Assembly (NCBI RefSeq): GCF_003931875.1
Contig: NZ_CP034245.1
Span: 992,001 to 1,056,000, forward strand
Reading direction: 5' to 3'
DNA: 64,000 nt
From: Microbacterium sp. 10M-3C3
GTDB lineage: Bacteria > Actinomycetota > Actinomycetes > Actinomycetales > Microbacteriaceae
The notes below the pieces were generated by a model. The model did not search any database. It had not been told where the DNA came from and saw nothing but the letters and a program-made list of their open reading frames with translations. A program made the position numbers and the translations under genes. Below are positions 37,433 through 45,627 of this stretch, piece after piece (position 1 is the first letter of the stretch; each line of letters starts with the position of its first letter).

Positions 37433-38172
37433 CCACCACCACGACCGCGACCCTGCGCCTGCGTGAGGTCACGAAGCAGTTCCCGACCGGCACGCGCGCG
37501 CTCGAGGACGTGTCGCTCGAGGTCTCGCGCGGCGAGTTCGTCTCGATCGTCGGGCCGTCCGGATGCGGCAAGTCGACCCTCCTGCGTCTCGCGTCGGGTC
37601 TCGAGGACATCACGTCCGGGGAGCTCGACGTCGATGCGGCGGTCACGAGCTTCGTCTTCCAGGACGCGACGCTCCTCGAATGGCGCTCGGCGCAGAAGAA
37701 CGTCGAGCTCGTCGGCGAGCTCGCCCACGTCCCCAGAGCCGAGCGCGCACGCCGCGCGACCGAGGCGCTCGACCTCGTCGGTCTGAGCGGCTTCGAGAAG
37801 CAGCATCCGCGTCAGCTCTCCGGCGGCATGCGGATGCGCGTGTCCATCGCCCGCGCACTCGTCGCCGAACCCCAGCTGGCCCTCTTCGACGAGCCCTTCG
37901 GCGCGCTCGACGAGATCACGCGCCTGAAGATGCAGACCGAGCTGCAGCGCATCTTCCAGCTCAAGCGCTTCGCGGGCGTGTTCATCACGCACTCGATCTC
38001 GGAGGCGGTCTACCTCTCGAGCCGGGTCCTCGTCATGAGCGGCCGGCCGGGCCGGATCGTCGAGGACATCGACCTGCCGTGGTCGTATCCGCGTCCACCG
38101 GAGTTGCGCTACGAGCCGGAGTTCGGGCGCATCGCCGGCCACCTCTCCCGCACGCTGGAGGCCCACTCATGA
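37429..38172 (+). CDS. NitT/TauT-type ABC transporter, ATP-binding protein
   Basis: A 247-residue ATPase of the SsuB/TauB group. Walker A GPSGCGKSTL, Q-loop VFQDATLLEWRS, signature LSGGMRMRVSIARA, Walker B LALFDEPFGALDE, H-loop FITHSISEAVYL. The ATGA overlaps on both sides tie it to the amidohydrolase and the permease. Confidence 0.95.
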   Translation: MTTTTTATLRLREVTKQFPTGTRALEDVSLEVSRGEFVSIVGPSGCGKSTLLRLASGLEDITSGELDVDAAVTSFVFQDATLLEWRSAQKNVELVGELAHVPRAERARRATEALDLVGLSGFEKQHPRQLSGGMRMRVSIARALVAEPQLALFDEPFGALDEITRLKMQTELQRIFQLKRFAGVFITHSISEAVYLSSRVLVMSGRPGRIVEDIDLPWSYPRPPELRYEPEFGRIAGHLSRTLEAHS

Positions 38173-39050
38173 CCCAGGAGCTCACCGCCGAGGCGCCGCG
38201 CGTCGCGGCCGTCGACGCCGCTCCCGCCGCACGTCCCGCCTCGGGCGCGTCTCTCTCGCGCGCCGCCCGCGGCGCCGGCGCCCGCGGTCTGCCGATCCTG
38301 CTCGCCCTGGTCGGCATCATCGCGCTCTGGTACCTCGTCTCCTACGTCTTCCTCTCGGAGAGCAGGCGCTTCCTGCTGCCGCCGCCGCACCAGGTCATCA
38401 CCGAGACGATCGGCAACCCGCAGATCGTCGGTCCGATGCTGCAGGCCCTCGGCCAGACGACGTCGGTCGCGCTCGTGGGATTGGGCCTCGCCGTCGTCAT
38501 CGGCATGGCGTGGGCGATCCTGATGTCGCAGTGGCGGCTGGCCGAGAGCATCCTCTACCCGTACGCCGTCATCCTCCAGACGATCCCGATCCTCGCGCTC
38601 ACGCCGCTGATCGGCATCTGGATGGGCTACGGCATCCCCGCCCGCATCGTCGTGTGCGTCATCATCGCGGTCTTCCCGATGATCTCGAACACGCTCTTCG
38701 GGCTGCAGTCCGCCGAACCGAGCGCGCACGACCTGTTCACGCTCAACAAGGCCACGCGCTGGCAGCGCCTGACGAAGCTCCAGCTGCCCGCCGCGCTGCC
38801 GGCGATCTTCACGGGTCTGCGCAACGCCGCCGGCCTGTCGGTCATCGGCGCGATCGTCGGCGACTTCTTCTTCCAGCAGGGCTCGCAGGGCATCGGCGGG
38901 CTGCTGCGCACCTACACGCTGCGCCTGAACATGGAGGCGCTGTTCCTCGCGATCATCTTCACCGCCCTGTTCGGCGTGATCGTCTTCTCCGTCTTCGCAG
39001 CCCTGGACCGCGCCGTCGTCGGCCGGCTCTTCGGCTGGAAGGGCCGATGA
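38169..39050 (+). CDS. NitT/TauT-type ABC transporter, permease
   Basis: A 293-residue permease with about six helices and a 40-residue Ala-rich N-terminal tail. It is of the SsuC/TauC type, with PILALTPLIGIWMGYGIPAR and the loop DLFTLNKATRWQRLTKLQLP that contacts the ATPase. ATG 38169 overlaps the previous stop. It forms the channel of the importer. Confidence 0.94.
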   Translation: MTQELTAEAPRVAAVDAAPAARPASGASLSRAARGAGARGLPILLALVGIIALWYLVSYVFLSESRRFLLPPPHQVITETIGNPQIVGPMLQALGQTTSVALVGLGLAVVIGMAWAILMSQWRLAESILYPYAVILQTIPILALTPLIGIWMGYGIPARIVVCVIIAVFPMISNTLFGLQSAEPSAHDLFTLNKATRWQRLTKLQLPAALPAIFTGLRNAAGLSVIGAIVGDFFFQQGSQGIGGLLRTYTLRLNMEALFLAIIFTALFGVIVFSVFAALDRAVVGRLFGWKGR

Positions 39051-39124
39051 CCGGCCGCCGCAGTTCCGCACCATCCGTTCCGCACCATCCGTCCGCGCCC
39101 CCTGCCCCGACCCGAGGAGCCCCT

Positions 39125-40360
39125 GTGACACGCACTGCGACACCCACCCGCACCCGCCTGCGATCGACGACCCTCCGCCGGCTCCTCGCCGCCGGAGCGA
39201 CGCTGTCGGTCGCCCTCACCGTCGCCGCGTGCGCCGGACCGACCACGAGCGGCTCCGGCGGCGGCGACGCGCCCCCCGCGAGCGCGGCACCCGCGGCCGA
39301 AGCGGGAAGCGCGCTCGACCTGTCCGACGTCTGCCCGGCGACGGTCGTGATGCAGCAGGACTGGCAGCCCGAGGCCGAGCACGGCGCGATGTACAACCTC
39401 GTCGGCGACGGCTACACCGTCGACACCGACGCGAAGACCGTCACCGGGCCGCTCGTCGCCCAGGGCGTCGACACCGGCGTGGACATCGAGGTGCGCCCCG
39501 GCGGACCCAACGTGAACTTCCAGCCGGTTCCCGCGCTCATGTACCTCGACGAGGACATCCTCCTCGGCGCGGTGAACACGGATGCGGCGATCGTCGCCGC
39601 GGCCGACCAGCCGACCGTCGCGGTGACCTCGCAGCTGACCAAGAGCCCGCAGATCCTGATGTGGGACCCCGAGAGCCACGCCGGCGCGAAGACGATCGAG
39701 GAGGCCACCGCCGATGGCGCGGTCGTCGTGACGTCGGGCGACGTGATCCCCGCGCTCCTGCAGTCGCAGGGCATCATCGGGCCTTCGCAGGTCGACACGA
39801 GCTACGAGGGCACCCCGCAGCGGTTCGTGTCCGACCCGACGATCCTGCAGCAGGGCTTCGCGACCGCCGAGCCGTACATCTACGAGAACGAGATCTCGGC
39901 ATGGGGGAAGCCGGTGAGCTTCCAGCTGCTCTCGGACATCGGCTACTCGATCTACCCCGAGCCGCTCGCGGTGCGGCCCGACGCGCTCGAGGAGTACGGC
40001 GACTGCCTCAAGAAGCTCGTCCCGATCATGCAGCAGTCGCAGCTGGACTTCCTCGAGTCGCCCGACCACGGCATCCAGGTGATCCTCGACCTCGTCGAGA
40101 AGTACGACACCGGCTGGACCTACTCCGAGGGCGTCGCGACCTTCTCGGTCGAGCAGCAGAAGGAGCTCGGCATCGTCGAGAACGACCCGGCCTCCGGCAC
40201 GTTCGGGGCCTTCGACCCCGCACGCATGGAGTCGATCGTCACGGACTTCGTGCCGATCCTCGTCGAGTCCGGCTCGATCTCGCAGGCCGACGCCGACACG
40301 CTCGACCCCGCGGCGCTCTATACGAACGAGTTCCTCGACACGTCGATCGCGATGAAGTGA
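39125..40360 (+). CDS. NitT/TauT-type ABC transporter, substrate-binding lipoprotein
   Basis: A 411-residue binding protein. The n-region is basic (TRTRLRSTTLRR), and the lipobox is VAACAG (Cys near 36). The mature part follows the NMT1/THI5-like pattern seen in pyrimidine-, riboflavin- and taurine-type binding proteins (VVMQQDWQPEAEHGAMYNL). With the amidohydrolase it suggests uptake of a nitrogen heterocycle. GTG 39125 is preferred because GAGGAG lies just upstream. ATG 39047, which overlaps the permease stop, is an in-frame alternative with a long extra tail. Confidence 0.88.
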   Translation: MTRTATPTRTRLRSTTLRRLLAAGATLSVALTVAACAGPTTSGSGGGDAPPASAAPAAEAGSALDLSDVCPATVVMQQDWQPEAEHGAMYNLVGDGYTVDTDAKTVTGPLVAQGVDTGVDIEVRPGGPNVNFQPVPALMYLDEDILLGAVNTDAAIVAAADQPTVAVTSQLTKSPQILMWDPESHAGAKTIEEATADGAVVVTSGDVIPALLQSQGIIGPSQVDTSYEGTPQRFVSDPTILQQGFATAEPYIYENEISAWGKPVSFQLLSDIGYSIYPEPLAVRPDALEEYGDCLKKLVPIMQQSQLDFLESPDHGIQVILDLVEKYDTGWTYSEGVATFSVEQQKELGIVENDPASGTFGAFDPARMESIVTDFVPILVESGSISQADADTLDPAALYTNEFLDTSIAMK

Positions 40361-40433
40361 CCCGCCGCAGATGACGACGTCCTCCCCGGTGCCCGCTCGG
40401 CGACCGCGCCGCACCCCGGCGCCGGGGAGGGCG

Positions 40434-40982
40434 TCAGCGTCCCAGCCCGTCGAGCGCGACGGCGTCGGCAAGCGCGGCGTCGAGCCGGTCGTGCAGCGAC
40501 GCCGGAGCGTCGGGCCACGACGCGAGGTTGCCGGCCGCGGTCGCGGTCGCGGCGCGCACGGCGCCGGCGGCGAGGTGGGCGGCCGCGGCGATGTCCGACG
40601 CGAGGCGCGGGTCGCCGTGCGCGGCGAGCCACGTCAGCAGGGGCGCGAGGGGCGCCGCGCTCTCGGCGACGGCGAGGCTCGCGTCGGTCGCCTCGTGCAG
40701 CGCCGCGGCGAGGTCGGCGCGCCGTTCTCGGTAGGCGGCGACGAGCCGGGCGGATGCCGCGGCATCGCGTCGCGCGGCCGCCAGCGCGTGGGCGCGCACC
40801 TCGTCGGCACCGGCGCGCGTCGCGTCGCGGTCGGGGCCGTCGGGCGCGTACCCCGCTACCATCGCCGTGACGGCCGCCGCCGTGGCGACGGTCACGGCCG
40901 CAGCGGCGCCGCCGCCGGGGGAGGGCACAGGCGCCGCGAGGGCGTCGAGCCACGCGGACACACCGTCGATCGGGTCGTTCAC
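40434..40982 (-). CDS. Cyclodeaminase/cyclohydrolase family protein (FTCD C-terminal type)
   Basis: A 182-residue helical protein with the family hallmark near its start (APVPSPGGGAAAA) and a long Ala-rich helical bundle. The family includes formimido-THF cyclodeaminase and methenyl-THF cyclohydrolase, which act on one-carbon folates. It is divergent from two MTHFR-like genes, so a role in moving one-carbon units on THF is likely. GTG 40982 follows TAGACT (40989-40994) by six bases, and that -10 overlaps the ATG of the divergent gene. Confidence 0.88.
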   Translation of the reverse strand: MNDPIDGVSAWLDALAAPVPSPGGGAAAAVTVATAAAVTAMVAGYAPDGPDRDATRAGADEVRAHALAAARRDAAASARLVAAYRERRADLAAALHEATDASLAVAESAAPLAPLLTWLAAHGDPRLASDIAAAAHLAAGAVRAATATAAGNLASWPDAPASLHDRLDAALADAVALDGLGR

Positions 40983-40993
40983 GGGGGCAGTCT

Positions 40994-41803
40994 ATGAGCG
41001 GCGCCGAGTCCGCCGTCGTCTCGACGGGGTGGGACCCCGACGGGTTCGAGCGCGCGTTCCCGTCCACGCGCGCGGACGGATTGCGCCCCCGCTCCCGCAT
41101 GCACGCCCCGCTGGCGGAGCTGGGCCCCCTCGGGCGCGTGTGGGACGAGGGCGGCGCCGTGACCGCCGAGCTGCCGGCCCGCGGGGCGTCGCTCGCCGAC
41201 CTGGCCGCGCTCGCGCGGACGGTCTCGGGCCTCGTCGACGCCGTGGTGCTGCGCGAGCCCGCGCCCGTCTCGGGCGCCGAGCCCGCGCCGTCCTACGCCG
41301 CCGCGGTCCTCGCCGACATCGTGCCGGTCGTCGTCGTCGTGTCCGGGCGCGACCGCAACCGTGTCGCGCTCGAGGGCGAGGTCGCCGCGCTCGCCGACGG
41401 GGGCGCCACGGCGATCCTCGTCGATGTCGCCGGCGCATCCGGAGGCGGGGTGGGCGACATCGCCGAGGACCACCTCACCGCGCTCGCGCGCCGCGCCGGC
41501 GCGGTCGTCGCTGTCGCGGCCGACCCGCTGCGCCCACGTGAAGCACGGCGCGTGCGCCTCCTCGCCCGGGCCGGTGCGCACGTGTGCGTCGCGGCGCCCG
41601 TCGCCGCGGGCGAGCGTTCCGCGTTCGCCCGTGAGGTGGCCGAGGAGGGCGGTCCACGCCTCGTCGTGGACGCCTCGTCGCCGCATCCGGTCACCCTCGA
41701 CACCGCTGCGCTCCCCGGCTTCGCGGGCTTCCACGTCCCCGCTCCCGCCGATCCGGCGATGCTCGTGACGGCCGCCCGCCGCGCCCGCGAGGTGCTGTCG
41801 TGA
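40994..41803 (+). CDS. MTHFR-like TIM-barrel protein, first of two
   Basis: A 269-residue protein with weak but visible similarity to methylenetetrahydrofolate reductase: VVVVSGRDRNRVALEGEVAA matches the MTHFR cofactor-binding stretch, followed by an alternating strand-helix pattern. The later MTHFR blocks are hard to see, and the family's TGD after this stretch is replaced by VAGASGG. It overlaps the next, clearer MTHFR-like gene (GTGA), so the two products probably work together. Enzyme activity alone is uncertain. Confidence 0.7.
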   Translation: MSGAESAVVSTGWDPDGFERAFPSTRADGLRPRSRMHAPLAELGPLGRVWDEGGAVTAELPARGASLADLAALARTVSGLVDAVVLREPAPVSGAEPAPSYAAAVLADIVPVVVVVSGRDRNRVALEGEVAALADGGATAILVDVAGASGGGVGDIAEDHLTALARRAGAVVAVAADPLRPREARRVRLLARAGAHVCVAAPVAAGERSAFAREVAEEGGPRLVVDASSPHPVTLDTAALPGFAGFHVPAPADPAMLVTAARRAREVLS

Positions 41804-42861
41804 CGATCATCGACACGCCCGCGCCCGCGCGCGCCCCCCGCTGCCCGAAGTCGATGACGTGGGGCCCGTGCGGCAGCGTGCACGCCGACGGGCGCTGCGA
41901 GGTCGCTGCGCATGCGTGCGTCTTCCTCTCGCGCACGCTGCCCGTGACGTGGCCCGGGCCCGACGCGCCGGATGACGCACGCAGCCTCGCCGCGCCGACC
42001 CCCGCCGCCGCCGAGGTCGCGGCGATCCTCGAGCGCCGCGCGCTCGTTCTCACGGCCTTTCCGGCTCCCGCCCTCGACACCGACGTCGTGTCGCGCCTCG
42101 CCGATCACCTGCGCGGAAGCGCCGACGCGGTGCTGTCGGGCGACGCCGGCCGCTCGCGCGTGCAGTACCCGCCGTCCTTCCGCGCCCACCTGCTCGCGCG
42201 GGCGGGCCTGCGGGCGTGGATCGGCGTCAACGCGCGTGACCGCTCGGCCGCGGCGATCCAGCGCGAGCTGACCTCGCTGCGCGACGCGGGCGCCGCGGGC
42301 GTCCACTGCGTCACGGGTGACCACCCGCTCAGCGGCGACCGGCCCGACGCCCGGCCCGTGTTCGAGCTCGAGTCGACGTCGATGATCCCGCTTGCGCGCG
42401 AGCGCGGGCTCGCCGTGTCGTTCGCCGAGTCGCCCGCGGCGCCGCCGGCGGACCGCCGCGGCGCCCGGGTGCGCGAGAAGGTGCGGGCGGGAGGTCAGCT
42501 GTGCTTCACGCAGTACGCGGGACAGCCGGAAGACCTCGCGGTGTTCGTCGAGCGCTGCCGCGCCGCGGGCGCCGACGTCCCGGTGATCGCCGGTGTGCCG
42601 CTGGTCGTCGATCGTTCCGGCGCCGAGCTGCTCGCGTCGTTCTCCGGCGCCGTGCTGCCGCACGGCTTCGTCGAGGGTCTGCTCGGCGCGCAGGACGTCC
42701 GGCGCGCGGGCATCCGGCAGGCCGTCGCCTACGGCCGCGCGCTGCTGGAGGTGCCGGGCGTGCACGGGGTCGTCATCGCCGGGGGAGCGGCGGCGGGTTC
42801 GGAGGGGTCGTACACGCGCGACCTCGCGGTCGTGGCCGCGGAGCTCGGAGGCGGATCGTGA
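41800..42861 (+). CDS. MTHFR-like protein with N-terminal MetV-type Cys motif
   Basis: A 353-residue protein. The start holds a zinc-type motif seen in the MTHFR C-terminal/MetV domain (CPKSMTWGPCGS then GRCEVAAHAC). The rest follows MTHFR: ARDRSAAAIQRELTSLRDAG, VTGDHPLSGDRPDARPVFEL, CFTQYAGQPEDLAVFVERCR, VPVIAGVPLVV. The Cys domain is N-terminal here, whereas it is a separate subunit (MetV) in acetogens. It may interconvert methylene- and methyl-THF in a catabolic setting, distinct from housekeeping MetF. GTG 41800 is coupled to the preceding gene. Confidence 0.82.
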   Translation: MTIIDTPAPARAPRCPKSMTWGPCGSVHADGRCEVAAHACVFLSRTLPVTWPGPDAPDDARSLAAPTPAAAEVAAILERRALVLTAFPAPALDTDVVSRLADHLRGSADAVLSGDAGRSRVQYPPSFRAHLLARAGLRAWIGVNARDRSAAAIQRELTSLRDAGAAGVHCVTGDHPLSGDRPDARPVFELESTSMIPLARERGLAVSFAESPAAPPADRRGARVREKVRAGGQLCFTQYAGQPEDLAVFVERCRAAGADVPVIAGVPLVVDRSGAELLASFSGAVLPHGFVEGLLGAQDVRRAGIRQAVAYGRALLEVPGVHGVVIAGGAAAGSEGSYTRDLAVVAAELGGGS

Positions 42862-42875
42862 TCGTCGCCCCCGCC

Positions 42876-43460
42876 TCACGCGCGGTGGTCGCGCTCCTTC
42901 ACGACGAGGACGCGGCACACCGCGTCGCCGACGCTGCGCCACCGATGCCGTGCGCCGCCCTCGTAGTAGACCGAGTCGCCCGCCGAGAGCGTGATCTCGG
43001 TGTCGTCGAGCACGACGACGAGCGTGCCCTCCAGGACGTAGGCGAACTCCTCCTCGTCGTGCTGCCACCACGGCCCGGTGTCGTCGAACGGGCCCGTGAA
43101 GATCATGGGCACGAACCGCCCGCCCGCCGCCCCCATGACGACCAGCGGCGACGAGCCCGAGTCGACGGGAGCGACCGTGTCGCGCCGGTGCACGTGGTAG
43201 CCGCCGTGGGTCATCGCGGGGCGGTCCTCGGTCAGCAGGGCCTGCTGGGTCGTGCCGAGCGCCTGCGCGACGCGGAACAGCGACGCCATGCTGAGCCGCT
43301 CGTGACCGCGCTCGACCTGGCTGAGGAACGAGTGCGACAGGCCCGCGCGGCGCGCCGCCTGCGTCAGCGTCATGCCGTGCTCGCGCCGCAGCATCCGGAT
43401 GCGGGCACCCAGCGCGCGCGCCGACTCGTCGAGATCCGAGGTGTCGGCCGCATCCGTCAT
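42876..43460 (-). CDS. XRE-family regulator with C-terminal cupin domain
   Basis: A 194-residue regulator. The helix-turn-helix is at about residues 20-70 (MTLTQAARRAGLSHSFLSQ, then VERGHERLSMASLFRVAQAL), and the cupin is at about 115-190 (WWQHDEEEFAYVLEGTL, GDSVYYEGGARHRW). Such proteins sense small molecules and often control catabolic genes next to them. ATG 43460 follows TAATCT (43467-43472) by six bases. It is divergent from the FAD oxidase operon, with 53 bp between starts. Confidence 0.92.
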   Translation of the reverse strand: MTDAADTSDLDESARALGARIRMLRREHGMTLTQAARRAGLSHSFLSQVERGHERLSMASLFRVAQALGTTQQALLTEDRPAMTHGGYHVHRRDTVAPVDSGSSPLVVMGAAGGRFVPMIFTGPFDDTGPWWQHDEEEFAYVLEGTLVVVLDDTEITLSAGDSVYYEGGARHRWRSVGDAVCRVLVVKERDHRA

Positions 43461-43513
43461 GCGTGCAGATTATCGGGCGCGCCGCCGGCGCCCCACGAGG
43501 AGAAGGAGAGACC

Positions 43514-44836
43514 ATGACCAGACCCGACTACGCCGCCCTCGAAGCGGAGCTGTCCGGACTGCTCGGCGCGCGCGGCGTCAGCAGCGACATGCGCCAGCGC
43601 GAGAAGGCCTCGGTCGACGGCGCTCGCATGTCGCCGATCATCGCCGAGCTGCTGCCCCTCGGGATCGCGGACCTCGTGGCCTTCCCCACGACCGCCGACG
43701 AGATCGCCGCGGTCGTCGCCGCGGCCGTGCGCCACGGCGTGCCGATCACGCCGCGCGGTCGCGGCACGGGCAACTACGGCCAGGGGATCCCCATGAGCGG
43801 GGGCCTCGTGCTGGACATGTCGCGCGCCCGCACGATCCACGACGTGTCGGAGGGCGCGATCACCGCCGACGCGGGAGCCCCCATGGCCGCGCTCGAGCAG
43901 GCCGCGCGCGCGACCGGGCAGCAGCTGTGGATGTACCCCTCGACGGTGCACTCGAGCATCGGCGGTTTCCTCGCGGGCGGGTCGGGCGGCACCGGCACGA
44001 TCGCCCACGGCAGCAACGACGGCGGCTTCGTCGCGGCGCTGGACGTCGTGACGCCCGCGACCGGCGCCGACATCGCGCACGTCGAGGGCGAGGCCGCCCT
44101 CGGATACGTCCACAACTACGGCACCGCGGGCATCATCGTCCGCGCGACGGTGCGGCTCGAGCCGTTGCAGGAGTGGCGGGGGCTCTACGCGTCGTTCCCG
44201 GACTTCAGCGGGGCGCTCGCCGTGCTGCGCACGCTCGGACGACTCCAGCCGCTGCCGCGCCTCGTGTCGGCCGACACGCCGCACGTCACCGCGCAGCTTC
44301 CGCCCGACCCCGCCTTCCCCGCCGAGCGCAGCTCGCTGCGCATGATCGTCGACGTCGCCGCGCTCGATGAGGCGATCGCGGTCATCGAGGGCGGCGGCGG
44401 GCGCATCGAAGACGTCCGCGAGGGCCCGTCGGTGTCGTCGGACATCTCCGTGCTCAGCTACAACCACCCGATCGAGTGGCTGCAGAAATCCGAGCCCGGC
44501 GTGTACTTCCACGTCGAGGTCTCGGGCGACGCCCTGGTCGAGCGCATCGACGAGGTGCACGCCGTCTACCCCGGCGGACAGCTCCACATCGAGGCCGGCC
44601 ACCGCGCGCCGATCGGCATGCTCGCGGGCGTGTACGAGAGCCCCGAAGCCGTGCTCGCGGGCATCGAGCGCCTCGGCGAGCTCGGCGTCGGCGTGCACAA
44701 CCCGCACCAGTGGAACGTCGACTTCCGCCTCGCCGAGACGGTGGAGCTGGCCGCCCTGACCGACCCCGACGGCCTGCTGAACCCCGGCAAGCTCAATCCC
44801 GCCTATGCGGGGCCGACGAAGGGCGCCGTGCGATGA
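43514..44836 (+). CDS. FAD-linked oxidase (PCMH type)
   Basis: A 440-residue flavoprotein. The FAD domain shows VPITPRGRGTGNYGQGIPMSG and STVHSSIGGFLAGGSGGTG; the C-terminal end has DPDGLLNPGKLNPAY, typical of the D-lactate dehydrogenase/GlcD fold. It should oxidise a 2-hydroxyacid or another alcohol or amine. A very strong ribosome site (GGAGAAGGAGAG) precedes ATG 43514. It heads an operon with a creatininase and a PNPOx-like gene, and the divergent XRE-cupin protein is the likely regulator. Confidence 0.88.
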   Translation: MTRPDYAALEAELSGLLGARGVSSDMRQREKASVDGARMSPIIAELLPLGIADLVAFPTTADEIAAVVAAAVRHGVPITPRGRGTGNYGQGIPMSGGLVLDMSRARTIHDVSEGAITADAGAPMAALEQAARATGQQLWMYPSTVHSSIGGFLAGGSGGTGTIAHGSNDGGFVAALDVVTPATGADIAHVEGEAALGYVHNYGTAGIIVRATVRLEPLQEWRGLYASFPDFSGALAVLRTLGRLQPLPRLVSADTPHVTAQLPPDPAFPAERSSLRMIVDVAALDEAIAVIEGGGGRIEDVREGPSVSSDISVLSYNHPIEWLQKSEPGVYFHVEVSGDALVERIDEVHAVYPGGQLHIEAGHRAPIGMLAGVYESPEAVLAGIERLGELGVGVHNPHQWNVDFRLAETVELAALTDPDGLLNPGKLNPAYAGPTKGAVR

Positions 44837-45627
44837 CGGCGTTCGTCCCCGCCACCCGGCGCTGGGCCGACCTGTCGGGCCCCGCGCTCGTCGAGGTCAC
44901 CTCCGACCGCTCGATCGCCGTCATCCCGATCGGCGCGATCGAGCACCACGGCCCGCACCTGCCGCTGCGCACGGACGCGCTCGTCGCGCAGGCGGTGACG
45001 GCCGCAGCGGTCGAGCGGGTGGCGGCGGAGGGGATCGACGCGTGGGTGCTGCCGCCGATCGAGTACGCCAAGTCGGACGAGCACCACTGGGCGCCCGGCA
45101 CGCTGTGGCTCGAGGGGACGACGCTCCTCGAGCAGCTCGTCGAGATCGGCCGGTCCATCTCGTTGACGCCCGTCCGCACGGTCGTCTTCGTCAACGGCCA
45201 CGGCGGCAACGTCATGCTCCTCGGCTGGGCGAACCGCGAGCTGCGTCGCCGCTTCGGACTGCGCACCTTCAGCATGCCGTCGGGCCTCGGCGGCGCCGCC
45301 GACGGCACCGACGGGCGCCCCGACGAGCGCGGGCAGGGCATCCACGCCGGCTACGTCGAGACGAGCGTCGTGATGCACCTCGCGCCAGAGCTCGTCGCGC
45401 CCGAGCTGCCGCCGCGGAACGTGCCGGAGAAGATCGCCGCGATGCGGTACATCGGCTTCAACCGCATGCCGGTGATGTTCGGCTGGACGAGCGACGACTT
45501 CGGCCCGACGGGGGTCATCGGCGACCCGACGGGCGCCAATGCGGAGGACGGCGGCCGGTTCTTCGAGACGGGGGTCGACTTCGTCAGCGACGCCCTGCGG
45601 GAGATCGACCGGTTCGAGTTCGCATGA
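44833..45627 (+). CDS. Creatininase-family amidohydrolase
   Basis: A 264-residue hydrolase. Metal-binding residues are in PIGAIEHHGPHLPLRTDA (Glu, His, Asp), VNGHGGN (His) and AGYVETSVVMHL (Glu), as in creatininase and FAPy deformylase. It should hydrolyse a cyclic or linear amide. The ATGA overlap couples it to the oxidase. Creatinine itself is only one option; with nearby folate-C1 genes an N-methylated amide is conceivable but unproven. Confidence 0.9.
   Translation: MTAFVPATRRWADLSGPALVEVTSDRSIAVIPIGAIEHHGPHLPLRTDALVAQAVTAAAVERVAAEGIDAWVLPPIEYAKSDEHHWAPGTLWLEGTTLLEQLVEIGRSISLTPVRTVVFVNGHGGNVMLLGWANRELRRRFGLRTFSMPSGLGGAADGTDGRPDERGQGIHAGYVETSVVMHLAPELVAPELPPRNVPEKIAAMRYIGFNRMPVMFGWTSDDFGPTGVIGDPTGANAEDGGRFFETGVDFVSDALREIDRFEFA

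Noticed and set aside
39047..39124. ATG 39047 as the start of the NitT/TauT binding protein
   Set aside because: It would overlap the permease stop neatly but adds a 26-residue Pro/Ser-rich tail before the signal peptide; GTG 39125 with GAGGAG is the better start, though the alternative is not excluded.
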